Source of the DNA: Chitinophaga pinensis
GTDB lineage: Bacteria; Bacteroidota; Bacteroidia; NS11-12g; UBA9320
Assembly: GCA_945907065.1 (NCBI GenBank)
Contig: CAMDSC010000013.1
Span: 1-61,881, forward strand
Direction: 5' to 3'
Length of the DNA stretch: 61,881 bases
Both the position numbers and the translations under genes were made by a program. The notes below the pieces were generated by a model. That model was not told the origin of the DNA. It searched no databases and saw nothing but the letters and a program-made list of their open reading frames with translations. Of the stretch, positions 36,462 to 43,919 are shown one piece after another; position 1 is the first letter of the stretch; each line of letters begins with the position of its first letter.

Positions 36462-38948
36462 TTATCGCATCAGGTTAAATTCACCATTAATCACATGCCT
36501 TTGGTTATCACAACCAAGGTAGTTAAGAGTATAGATGTATACATCGGATTGGCAAAGTTTACCTGATACAAAGCCATCCCAATTCTTACCCGGAGATTGT
36601 GTCTCAAATAGCTTTTCGCCCCAGCGATTAAAAATCATTAAATGATAATAGGCATGAACATCCTGAAATTTGTTATCCGGATATTGGTCATTCAACTTAT
36701 CTCCATTTGGGGTAAATACATTTGGCATATAAATAACGTTTGGCAAAGCATTTGGGTTTTTGGTAATTCGATGATATACTGTATCCATACAGCCATTTTT
36801 ATCAGTTAATATTACTTCATATATTCCACCTTCCTGCACTTTAATAGTCTGTGTGGTTTCTCCGGTATTCCAAACATAGGTATTGCTATCGGTTGCTGTT
36901 AAATCTAAAATTGAAGAAGTGCAAGCAGCGGTATCTCCTGCAATAGAAGCAATATTTTCAGGATAATTTATAATAAAAAGACTGTCAGACTGAAAACAAC
37001 CTTCAACACTTTCAATAGTCACTTTTACTTTTCCCGGGTTATTAATTATAGTTTCTCTGCTGTAGGCTCCGTTGTTCCAATTATAACTAACAAATGTTTT
37101 ATTTGTTTTTATGGCAAAACCAAAAGGGCCGCAAAAGGAGGTGTCGTTGCCAATTTCCAATCCGGGATTAATATTTGATAATACCGCACTATCGCTGCTG
37201 CTGCAAAGCCCGTTAGTTATAGTAACCTTGTGCAATCCAGTAAAAGAAGTACTTATCTGACGAGTTGTTTCACCGGTATTCCAAAGATAGGAATAGTTCA
37301 AAATTTTAGCATCAAATACTCCGCTAAATCCTATACAAACTGCTGTATCTCTAAGATAACCTTTTGGTGGTGTAAAATGAAATACTTCTATAGTATCAGT
37401 TCGTTGACAATTGTTTTGATTGGTAATGGTAACCCAATATTTACCAGGTTTATTAATATTTACAGTATTAGAAGTTGTATTGTCATTCCATAAATAGGAT
37501 TTATAAATGTTGGGAACCCTATAGGTTAAAGGAATAAAACTAGCATTGCAAAACACAGTATCTTTTCCAGCATTAAAACCCGATTGGTCAATAATTACCA
37601 AAATTGTATCTTTAGCTACACATGGATTATTTTGAACTGTGACAATATAGGTTCCTGTTTGAGTCACTGTAATGGTTTGAGTGGTCTGGCCACTATTCCA
37701 ACCAAATTGGCTTCCCACATTTCCAGCATCTAATTTTAAAGAAGCTGATTTGCAAAAAATAGTATCCTTTCCTAGATTTACTTTGAGATTTTCTTTTATT
37801 GTGATTATATAATCAAACGTATCAATACAAACCGTATTAATAGCAATCAAAGTTACCTTATATGTTCCAGGCTTAGAATATGAATATGTTGGGGAGGTTT
37901 TATTTGAAGTATCTGAATTAATACCTGTAACTCCAAAATCCCAATGATACCTCAAAGCTCCACTACTTTGGTTAGTAAAAGAAAGATTGCTATTGGTGCA
38001 ATTAGTTTTAGCGGTAGAAAAAACTGAAATTACATCAAAAACACAGTTAGCCACATTAAACTGATAGTCGCGTCGTGTTTCACCTATTAAAACTCCCTTT
38101 CTAAATTCCTTTACCTTTATTCCAACTACAAATTGCCCGCTTTGGTCCGGTGTAATAGTTAGCCTGCCTGTTAATTCATCAATTTCTAATATTGGATTTC
38201 CTCCCATTTGGTCGGCTAAATTATAAGGACTAACCCATTTCACAAGCCTATTACCAAGCAAAGGGAATGTTGGGCTTCCGGTACCTCCTCCTCCTGTATA
38301 ACTAGGTCGGTTATTACCTGTAGAGCCACCAATGAAAGGGCTGGTTAATTCATACGCTAATGAATCACCATCTTCATCGGTAGCTGAATGATCAAAAGTA
38401 AAAGGTGCATTTAAACATAAAAAAACAGGTGGCCTAGCTTTAAAAACGGGACTGCTGTTTTTACCAATTACCGATTCAGGTTTTATTTCTGTCCAGTAAG
38501 TTGCCCCTGTGTTAGCACTGGTAATATTAACTACTACTGAATTTCTACAACACCTTTCATAGGTTATAATATAGCCATCTGCAAGTTTAGGTAAGGTCAT
38601 ATCTACTTCGTAAACATACATGTCAACACACACATCAGGTTTGTTTTTTATGCATTTATAAGCATTGGCCGACACCCTAACTGGACTTTGTCGTGTTACG
38701 GTTTTGCCTAATGAATTTATTATTTTTTGGGTTTTCGCATTATATACATTGATAAATGCTGGGCCATCTGCGGCAATAGCAGCAGTTCCATTTATACAAT
38801 CCATATATACAGTAAGTTTTACTGAGTAAGTTACATCTCCGTTCCCGGCTTTTGATTTGTATTTATAGGTTAATTCGCCACCTACTATATGGGAAGAAAA
38901 GGCCAGATGGTTAAAAAAAAGAAATATAAGTATTAACCCTTTTTTCAA
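36462..38948 (-). CDS. PKD-repeat protein with gliding-motility-associated (T9SS type B) C-terminal domain
   Basis: 828 residues with a signal peptide (to about LAFSS). An N-terminal beta region (SHIVGGELTYKY, then FEHSATDEDGD-like) leads to a PKD domain (YHWDFGVTGINSDTSNKT), then about five Ig-like segments with repeating WNTGETT or WNSGQTTQT ends, and a C-terminal type B domain (YMPNVFTPNGDKLNDQY, YHLMIFNRWGEKLF, WDGFVSGKLCQSDVYIY). That domain directs secretion through T9SS and is common in Bacteroidota adhesins and SprB-like proteins. It is convergent with a type A cargo gene, so two surface proteins of different sorting class are side by side. Confidence 0.9.
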   Translation of the reverse strand: MKKGLILIFLFFNHLAFSSHIVGGELTYKYKSKAGNGDVTYSVKLTVYMDCINGTAAIAADGPAFINVYNAKTQKIINSLGKTVTRQSPVRVSANAYKCIKNKPDVCVDMYVYEVDMTLPKLADGYIITYERCCRNSVVVNITSANTGATYWTEIKPESVIGKNSSPVFKARPPVFLCLNAPFTFDHSATDEDGDSLAYELTSPFIGGSTGNNRPSYTGGGGTGSPTFPLLGNRLVKWVSPYNLADQMGGNPILEIDELTGRLTITPDQSGQFVVGIKVKEFRKGVLIGETRRDYQFNVANCVFDVISVFSTAKTNCTNSNLSFTNQSSGALRYHWDFGVTGINSDTSNKTSPTYSYSKPGTYKVTLIAINTVCIDTFDYIITIKENLKVNLGKDTIFCKSASLKLDAGNVGSQFGWNSGQTTQTITVTQTGTYIVTVQNNPCVAKDTILVIIDQSGFNAGKDTVFCNASFIPLTYRVPNIYKSYLWNDNTTSNTVNINKPGKYWVTITNQNNCQRTDTIEVFHFTPPKGYLRDTAVCIGFSGVFDAKILNYSYLWNTGETTRQISTSFTGLHKVTITNGLCSSSDSAVLSNINPGLEIGNDTSFCGPFGFAIKTNKTFVSYNWNNGAYSRETIINNPGKVKVTIESVEGCFQSDSLFIINYPENIASIAGDTAACTSSILDLTATDSNTYVWNTGETTQTIKVQEGGIYEVILTDKNGCMDTVYHRITKNPNALPNVIYMPNVFTPNGDKLNDQYPDNKFQDVHAYYHLMIFNRWGEKLFETQSPGKNWDGFVSGKLCQSDVYIYTLNYLGCDNQRHVINGEFNLMR

Positions 38949-39050
38949 AATATATTGATTCCTTCAAATGTATTAATCCTAATTGTATTATCCTAAATAC
39001 GAAAGTAAAATTTTGGTAGTTATAGAAAAGTTAAATCCTAATTTTGAACA

Positions 39051-39509
39051 ATGATTATAACTCCTGCTTTTAAAGAACAATTGCTGCAAGCTTGCAAAAA
39101 AATTATTCATGAACGAATTGAAAATGCTAACCACGCGATGAATGCTGCCCAAGAAGCTGCCAATGGGGAAGATAAAAGCAGCGCGGGTGATAAATATGAA
39201 ACCTCAAGAGCTATGGGCCATCGCGACAGAGATATGTATGCCCGGCAATTGGTGGAAGCTAAAAATGAATGGCAGAAATTAGATAAAATAAATCTCGAGC
39301 CTTCATCTCTAATTAAGGCTGGCTCATTGATTGAAGTCAATGAAATTCTTTATTTTATTGCATCTGGTATTGGAAAATTAGAAATTAACGGACAAGTGGT
39401 AATGGTAATTTCCAAAGAATCTCCTATAGCTAATTTGATGGTAAATAAAAAAATAAATGATAATTTTAGTTTTAATGGTAAACTTTTGAAAATAACCAGT
39501 CTGATATAA
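39051..39509 (+). CDS. GreA/GreB-like coiled-coil protein
   Basis: 152 residues. The N-terminal half is a charged coiled coil (EQLLQACKKIIHERIENANH) with AANGEDKSSAGDKYETSRAMG, and the C-terminal half a small beta domain (IKAGSLIEVNEILYFIASGIG, ESPIANLMVNKK). The layout recalls the GreA fold: coiled coil for the RNA polymerase secondary channel and an FKBP-like C-terminal domain. It is a common single gene in Bacteroidota whose database names vary. A role as RNA-polymerase binding factor is inference; it is clearly not a ketosynthase. Confidence 0.6.
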   Translation: MIITPAFKEQLLQACKKIIHERIENANHAMNAAQEAANGEDKSSAGDKYETSRAMGHRDRDMYARQLVEAKNEWQKLDKINLEPSSLIKAGSLIEVNEILYFIASGIGKLEINGQVVMVISKESPIANLMVNKKINDNFSFNGKLLKITSLI

Positions 39510-39511
39510 AT

Positions 39512-40351
39512 TTAATCCCAAGTTCTTACACCTTTATCTCTATAATAATCCAATACTTTTTGTATCTCATTTTCATACAGCAATGGAACATAAATCCTGA
39601 ATTGATCATTAGTAACACCACCTCTTGTTAGCCATTGCAACGAAAACTCAATAAAATTATCTTCCTTTACTTTTAAAGATTTTATATACTCTAGTTTTAT
39701 ATCATTGTCATTAATAGTTTTAAATTTTCCATTAATTATTAAAGCATTTGTAGTAATGATAATACTATTGGTTTTTCTAAGCTTAAAAAGATTATTTGAA
39801 ATCAAAACTTTAAGGAATGAAAGAAAAACACCAACGGTTGCTGAAATCATAAAACCTGTTAAAATTGAGGCACCTCTTGCTGCACTTAGCACCCAAGTTC
39901 CTAAACCAGCAATGCCTAGTGTTACCCAAATGCCTTCTTTTAATCGTCTGGTAGTCTCTTCTTTGGTCATTAGTTTCCACTCATCAATTGTATAATTCCA
40001 TTTAGCAATAATATCGGGTTTGTAAATTTCAGAAGCCTCTGTTTCCAGTGGCTTATTGACATAAAGGATAGTTGATTTTGCCTCGGCTTGAACAGTTTTT
40101 AATATGTCTTCTACCTGTTTTTCATATTGACCAACGGCTTTATCTTTTTGCTTACCTTTTGCTATATTTTGATATCCACCTATTAGCATCAATACCCCAC
40201 TGATAATGCTTAACGCCATTATGGTATTTTCAAATTCACTTCGTTTATCAATAAAAATAAATGGAACACCTATGCAAAGTATAGCAAAACCAAAAAGAAT
40301 AAAAACACACCCAATTACTTTATTAATACTATTGGATTGTTTTTGATCCAT
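39512..40351 (-). CDS. Four-helix membrane protein of unknown function
   Basis: 279 residues. Two helices near the N terminus (about 11-31 and 43-60) and two in the middle (about 143-160 and 164-185) are separated by a charged segment of about 80 residues; the last 90 residues form a soluble domain (TNSIIITTNALIINGKFKTI, FIEFSLQWLTRGG) that resembles bacterial PH-like domains. No named family is certain. It lies 2 bases past the GreA-like gene's stop on the opposite strand and 7 bases from the DUF2461 gene on its own strand, so it is probably co-transcribed with the latter. Confidence 0.7.
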   Translation of the reverse strand: MDQKQSNSINKVIGCVFILFGFAILCIGVPFIFIDKRSEFENTIMALSIISGVLMLIGGYQNIAKGKQKDKAVGQYEKQVEDILKTVQAEAKSTILYVNKPLETEASEIYKPDIIAKWNYTIDEWKLMTKEETTRRLKEGIWVTLGIAGLGTWVLSAARGASILTGFMISATVGVFLSFLKVLISNNLFKLRKTNSIIITTNALIINGKFKTINDNDIKLEYIKSLKVKEDNFIEFSLQWLTRGGVTNDQFRIYVPLLYENEIQKVLDYYRDKGVRTWD

Positions 40352-40358
40352 CTTTTTA

Positions 40359-41027
40359 TTAAAAGGCTTTACAAAGAAATTGACTCACTGGCCGAGCTGT
40401 CTTAAAATAGTCGGTTAATATTTCAGTAAGATTATCTTTAATTAAACAACTCTCATCCAAAGAAGCTTCAAAATAAAATTGTTTATTAAAAATTAGTGGT
40501 TGTTTTTCAGCGGCTTCTTTTAGTTCGGGTGCAAGTCTCACTTGCTTTTCCCCTAAAATTTTCCCACCATATTTTTTCTTAAAATCGTGTTCGGTTATAA
40601 TGGTTTCAAATTGTTTAAGATTGGTTGCAATCAAATTTCGTATAGCTTCCAATTGTGGTTTTTCAGCCATATACACTCCCCCATAAATATTAATTCCTTC
40701 AGGAGTGGCTTCAAAATAAAACCCCGGATAACTCATGTTTTTTCTTCCCCCGGGCGCTATAGCTGCCGACATACTTATTTTATAAGGTGTCTTATCTTTA
40801 CTAAATCGTATATCTCGGTTTATTCTAAAAATACAATCTGAAGGTTTAGTGCCTTCAATATTTTTATCAATTTTGGCTAATTGTGTTATTAGTTCGGCCA
40901 CCAAATTATGAAATGGAATTTTTACATCCTTTTCATACCTTTTTCTGTTTTCGTTAAACCACTCCGAGTTATTGTTTGGAGCCAAATCCTTAAAAAATTG
41001 GCTATAATTTTCTTTTAAATGTGACAT
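40359..41027 (-). CDS. DUF2461 family protein
   Basis: 222 residues with the family landmarks FKDLAPNNNSEWFNENRKRYE at the start (NNSEWFNENR pattern), DCIFRINRDIRFSKDKTPYK, and AIAPGGRKNMSYPGFYFEATPEG. DUF2461 proteins are widespread in bacteria and fungi; their activity is unknown. It is cytoplasmic, with no signal or helix. It and the next membrane-protein gene run together on the minus strand, with a REP-like repeat upstream. Confidence 0.88.
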   Translation of the reverse strand: MSHLKENYSQFFKDLAPNNNSEWFNENRKRYEKDVKIPFHNLVAELITQLAKIDKNIEGTKPSDCIFRINRDIRFSKDKTPYKISMSAAIAPGGRKNMSYPGFYFEATPEGINIYGGVYMAEKPQLEAIRNLIATNLKQFETIITEHDFKKKYGGKILGEKQVRLAPELKEAAEKQPLIFNKQFYFEASLDESCLIKDNLTEILTDYFKTARPVSQFLCKAF

Positions 41028-41057
41028 ACTTATTTTAAATATTTATTCAATTAATTT

Positions 41058-41123
41058 TGTCATTCCGAGGCTGGAGGAATCTTTTATTTATTTAATGGAG
41101 ATACTTCATTCCTCAGCATGACA
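41058..41123. repeat. REP-like imperfect palindrome between DUF2461 and rimK
   Basis: The left arm starts TGTCATTCCGAGG and the right arm ends CCTCAGCATGACA, giving an imperfect inverted repeat of about 25 bases each side with an AT-rich loop. Stretches with TGTCATTCC/GGAATC ends are a familiar kind of interspersed palindrome in Bacteroidota genomes. It fills most of the gap between the two genes. Confidence 0.6.
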
Positions 41124-41137
41124 TACTGCAAATTTTT

Positions 41138-42040
41138 CTACCCTTGCTTCAAATCCGGTTTACCTTGTTTATAATTTCGTTCTACATATTCTATTATTTT
41201 TCCAGCAATATCAGTTCCTGTAGCTTTTTCAATACCTTCCAAACCCGGTGATGAATTAACCTCAATTACCAAAGGCCCACGTTCACTTCTTAAAATATCT
41301 ACTCCAGCTATCCCTAAACCCATAGCCTCTGCAGCTGCTAAGGCGGCTTGCTCTTCTTCCTTAGTCAATTGTACAATAGAAGCTGTTCCTCCCTTATGCA
41401 AGTTACTTCTAAATTCACCTTCCACTCCTTTACGTTTCATGGCTCCTACTACTTCTCCATCTACCACAAATGCACGAATATCCTCCGCTTTGGCTTCCTT
41501 TATAAATTCCTGAACAATAATATTTTCATCCAAATCATAAAAGGCTTCAATAACCGATTCGGCAGCCTTGGCAGTTTCAGCCAATACCACTCCTTTGCCT
41601 TGGGTGCTTTCTAATAACTTTACCACCAAAGGGGCTCCCCCCACAATTTTTATAAGGTTTTTAATATCGCTTGGATATTTGGCAAATGCAGTTTTTGGAA
41701 TATTAACATCCGCACTGGCCAATATTTGTAGGCTTCGCAGTTTATCCCTACTTCGCATCAATCCTACTGAAGTGGTAGTTGTAAAAATATTTTTCACCTC
41801 AAATTGCCTAATAATATTAGCTCCATAAAAAGTTACCGAAGCACCAATTCTAGGAATTATAGCATCCAATGGTTCCAACTCGTGGTCGCCCAAAAATATT
41901 TTAGAATTGAAATGCTCAATGGCTACATAGCACTTTGTAAAATTAATGACCCTGGCGTTGTGGCCTCTTTGTATTGCAGCCTCCACCAGACGGCGGGTAG
42001 AAACCAAGTTTCCGTTTCGTGATAATATTCCTATGTTCAC
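41138..42040 (-). CDS. rimK: RimK-type ATP-grasp ligase (S6 glutamate ligase family)
   Basis: 300 residues with the ATP-grasp signatures: [39 protein letters not shown], and the metal-binding [13 protein letters not shown]. RimK adds glutamates to the C terminus of ribosomal protein S6. The start is GTG at 42040 (encoding [10 protein letters not shown], the usual N terminus). It should form a unit with the aspartic-protease-like gene at 42468-42917, but a four-helix-bundle gene with flanking repeats sits between them. Confidence 0.93.
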   Translation of the reverse strand: MNIGILSRNGNLVSTRRLVEAAIQRGHNARVINFTKCYVAIEHFNSKIFLGDHELEPLDAIIPRIGASVTFYGANIIRQFEVKNIFTTTTSVGLMRSRDKLRSLQILASADVNIPKTAFAKYPSDIKNLIKIVGGAPLVVKLLESTQGKGVVLAETAKAAESVIEAFYDLDENIIVQEFIKEAKAEDIRAFVVDGEVVGAMKRKGVEGEFRSNLHKGGTASIVQLTKEEEQAALAAAEAMGLGIAGVDILRSERGPLVIEVNSSPGLEGIEKATGTDIAGKIIEYVERNYKQGKPDLKQG

Positions 42041-42046
42041 TTTTTA

Positions 42047-42077
42047 ATTGTTAATGGTTAGTTGTTAATGGTTAATT
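42047..42077. repeat. Left flank repeat of the four-helix-bundle insertion
   Basis: Two copies of TTAATGGTTA separated by GTTG, with ATTGT and ATTAA ends. It is inverted with respect to the repeat at 42443-42478. The stop codon of the four-helix-bundle gene (42072-42074) falls within it, and the rimK start lies seven bases beyond its outer end. Confidence 0.7.
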
Positions 42078-42434
42078 AATTTTCAGATTTTGCTTTGTAG
42101 TTTTTATAATACTAGTTAGTAATTTTATAATTTCTACCGTGTCATCATAAATAGTTTGAAATTGTTCTTTTGTTAAATAATCTGTTTCTTTTAGTAATTC
42201 CAACCAATACAATGTTTCATTGGCTTCTTTTTGTACTATAGCCATTTTGTGCTTAAAATCAACTTTACTTTCCGCATGTTCTGCTTCTCTAACCAAAGCA
42301 CCAACACTTGTCCCGCTTCTCAAAACCTGCTTAGAAATCACAAATTCCCTTTTATCATTTCCCAAGTATTGATATAGCTTTACAATTCGTATTGCCAACT
42401 TGCAACTTTTTGTTCTAATTACATTTTCATTCAT
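42072..42434 (-). CDS. Four-helix-bundle protein (S23 / 23S rRNA intervening-sequence family)
   Basis: 120 residues, the usual family size. NENVIRTKSCKLAIRIVKLY, SKQVLRSGTSVGALVREAEH and AIVQKEANETLYWLELL match the TIGR02436-type four-helix bundle first seen in 23S rRNA intervening sequences and related to the Avd accessory protein of diversity-generating retroelements. Function is not established. No reverse transcriptase is nearby. It is set between rimB and rimK and flanked by TTAATGGTTA-type inverted repeats that supply stop codons for it and for rimB, so it looks like an insertion. Confidence 0.88.
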   Translation of the reverse strand: MNENVIRTKSCKLAIRIVKLYQYLGNDKREFVISKQVLRSGTSVGALVREAEHAESKVDFKHKMAIVQKEANETLYWLELLKETDYLTKEQFQTIYDDTVEIIKLLTSIIKTTKQNLKIN

Positions 42435-42442
42435 TTTTCAAT

Positions 42443-42478
42443 TCCATTAACCATTTATCATTATCAATTAACCATTAG
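42443..42478. repeat. Right flank repeat of the four-helix-bundle insertion
   Basis: Reads CCATTAACCATTTATCATT, then ATCAATTAACCATTAG, so TTAACCATT occurs twice, the reverse complement of the left flank's AATGGTTAA. The final residues and stop codon of rimB (ACT AAT GGT TAA on the minus strand) are part of it. Confidence 0.7.
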
Positions 42479-42917
42479 TTTTTGCTTTCAGTGAAAGGTT
42501 GAATTGAGAAACGTCGACCAAAAATTTTCCTTTCAAAAATTTTTTACCCAATAATACAGGATAGGCCATTTGCTTGCGATTGGTGAGGGTAAATGATGAA
42601 TTATAAACTTTATCAAAAACTCGAATTTTTAGTTTTACCTGAAACCTATTTTCGGCTTCGCCAAAACTATTTTTTATACGCTTTTCAGTAAAATCGCTGG
42701 TCAAAATTTCTATATTATTAAATTTTGGATGCTTTTTATCCAGCAGTTTAAACGCTAAAAAATCCACACCATTTTTTTCAATTATCTGAATTCTATCGGC
42801 ATGAATCGCTGATATAGCTGCACCTGTATCAATTTTGCAAGGAAGATTTTCTATCTCCGCATCCATAAAATCAATACAGTCCGTAGTTCCTATTATTTGT
42901 AATTTCCGTTTTGCCAA
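42468..42917 (-). CDS. RimB-like aspartic-protease-fold protein (RimK-associated)
   Basis: 149 residues of the putative ATP-dependent zinc protease family that accompanies RimK. The retropepsin-like motif appears as KIDTGAAISAIHAD (DTGA), and TNRKQMAYPVLLGKKFL is the second family block. In Pseudomonas RimB works with RimK on S6. The start is TTG at 42917 (encoding MAKRKLQIIGTTD); no ATG is near. The last two residues (Asn-Gly) and the stop lie inside the flank repeat, suggesting the original 3' end was replaced. Next gene on this strand is the four-helix-bundle gene. Confidence 0.85.
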   Translation of the reverse strand: MAKRKLQIIGTTDCIDFMDAEIENLPCKIDTGAAISAIHADRIQIIEKNGVDFLAFKLLDKKHPKFNNIEILTSDFTEKRIKNSFGEAENRFQVKLKIRVFDKVYNSSFTLTNRKQMAYPVLLGKKFLKGKFLVDVSQFNLSLKAKTNG

Positions 42918-43042
42918 AGCGGTTATAAAATAGTTTGCAAACTACAAATTTTACTATTCTTATCAATCACCAAATTATTGTTTTATTAAATAATTATTAC
43001 AATTCCATTTCTTCACTTTACTTTGCATTGATAAAAAAAATA

Positions 43043-43702
43043 ATGATGGAAAACGAAATAAAAACTAACGAAACCCAAGTAAATACCGAACAGGCTCATT
43101 ATATAACCAAAGTGTATGGCTGGATGGCATTGGGTACTGTTATATCGGGCTTGGTAGCATTTTTTACAAATCATAATCCTGCAATTGCCAAAATGATCAT
43201 ATCAAACAGTTATACTTTTTGGGTACTAATTGGGTTGCAGGTTGGTATCATTATTTTTCTTACCGCCCTAATAAATAAAATGTCGGCAAATATTGCAGTT
43301 GTATCATTTGTGCTATACTCCATAGTTACTGGTTTTGTTTTTTCAAGCCTATATACTGTGATTACTTTAGGTGGGGATATTGCTTCTACATTTTTTATTA
43401 TCAGCGCTATGTTTGGCTTAATGGCAGCTATTGGGCACTTTACCAAAACCGATTTAAAAAGCACCGGCCGCATAATATTGATGGGCTTGGTTGGTTGTGT
43501 AATAGCTACCTCAGTCAATTATTTTATGGATAGCGACGCTCTTTATTGGATAACCTCCTTTGCCGGAGTAGTTATTTTTATAGGATTGGTAGTTATTGAT
43601 TCTAAAAAATTAAAGGAAATAAATAAGATTGGGAACGAAGGCTCTGACGACGACGAAAAGGAAGCCATTATGGGAGCCGTTTGTTTGTATATTGTTTTTT
43701 GA
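43043..43702 (+). CDS. Bax inhibitor-1/YccA-family membrane protein lacking the last helix
   Basis: 219 residues from the first of two adjacent ATGs at 43043; the frame is open upstream to 42935, but that part lies outside the family and overlaps nothing else. Six hydrophobic segments are visible (about 30-48, 60-80, 85-105, 112-135, 140-155, 165-182) with YGWMALGTVISG and GVVIFIGLVVIDSKKLKEI. The family normally continues with a seventh helix beginning GALxLYLDFINLF; here it reads GAVCLYIVF and stops. One Asp of the di-aspartyl pH sensor (in VVIDSKK) remains, the other is missing. Calcium-leak or stress roles described for relatives may not apply. Confidence 0.85.
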   Translation: MMENEIKTNETQVNTEQAHYITKVYGWMALGTVISGLVAFFTNHNPAIAKMIISNSYTFWVLIGLQVGIIIFLTALINKMSANIAVVSFVLYSIVTGFVFSSLYTVITLGGDIASTFFIISAMFGLMAAIGHFTKTDLKSTGRIILMGLVGCVIATSVNYFMDSDALYWITSFAGVVIFIGLVVIDSKKLKEINKIGNEGSDDDEKEAIMGAVCLYIVF

Positions 43703-43758
43703 TGATGAGAATTTCCCTTAAACTGTAAACATTTGCCAATCCATATCCTACTTTCTCC

Positions 43759-43766
43759 TATTTTTG
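43759..43766 (+). promoter_or_regulatory. -7 element of the TPP-riboswitch transcript
   Basis: TATTTTTG fits TAnnTTTG. A TTG about 23 bases upstream is slightly beyond the usual spacing. Transcription would begin near 43773, just before the riboswitch. Confidence 0.55.
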
Positions 43767-43778
43767 CATCATCTTTTT

Positions 43779-43856
43779 AAGGGGTGCTTGATTTTATTAA
43801 TCAGGCTGAGATTACACCCAATGAACCTGATACGGATAATGCCGGCGAAGGGAGAA
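43779..43856 (+). ncRNA. TPP riboswitch (THI element)
   Basis: The conserved THI-box order is complete: GGGGTGC, a P3 stem (CTTGATT with AATCAGG), GCTGAGATTACACCC, then TGAACCTGATACGGATAATG and CCGGCGAAGGGAG. It lies 64 bases before the TonB-receptor ATG at 43920. After it, AAGGTC and GACCTT (about 43858-43877) can pair, possibly part of the expression platform; no T-run terminator is seen, so control at translation is more likely. Confidence 0.94.
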
Positions 43857-43919
43857 TAAAGGTCAACACTCAGACCTTGCACTACTTCAAAAGATATTTT
43901 TTAGTTAGAAAATATTTAT

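Noticed and set aside
39051-39509. 3-Oxoacyl-ACP synthase
   Set aside because: Names of this kind appear for similar short proteins, but there is no thiolase fold or catalytic Cys-His-Asn; coiled coil plus small beta domain resembles GreA.
42935-43042. N-terminal extension of the Bax-inhibitor-like protein
   Set aside because: It starts inside the rimB-like 5' region, has no family similarity, and two adjacent ATGs at 43043 give the normal N terminus.
43649-43740. Simple frameshift explaining the short Bax-inhibitor-like protein
   Set aside because: Reading either other frame after GAV gives no LYLDFINLF-like helix before a stop.
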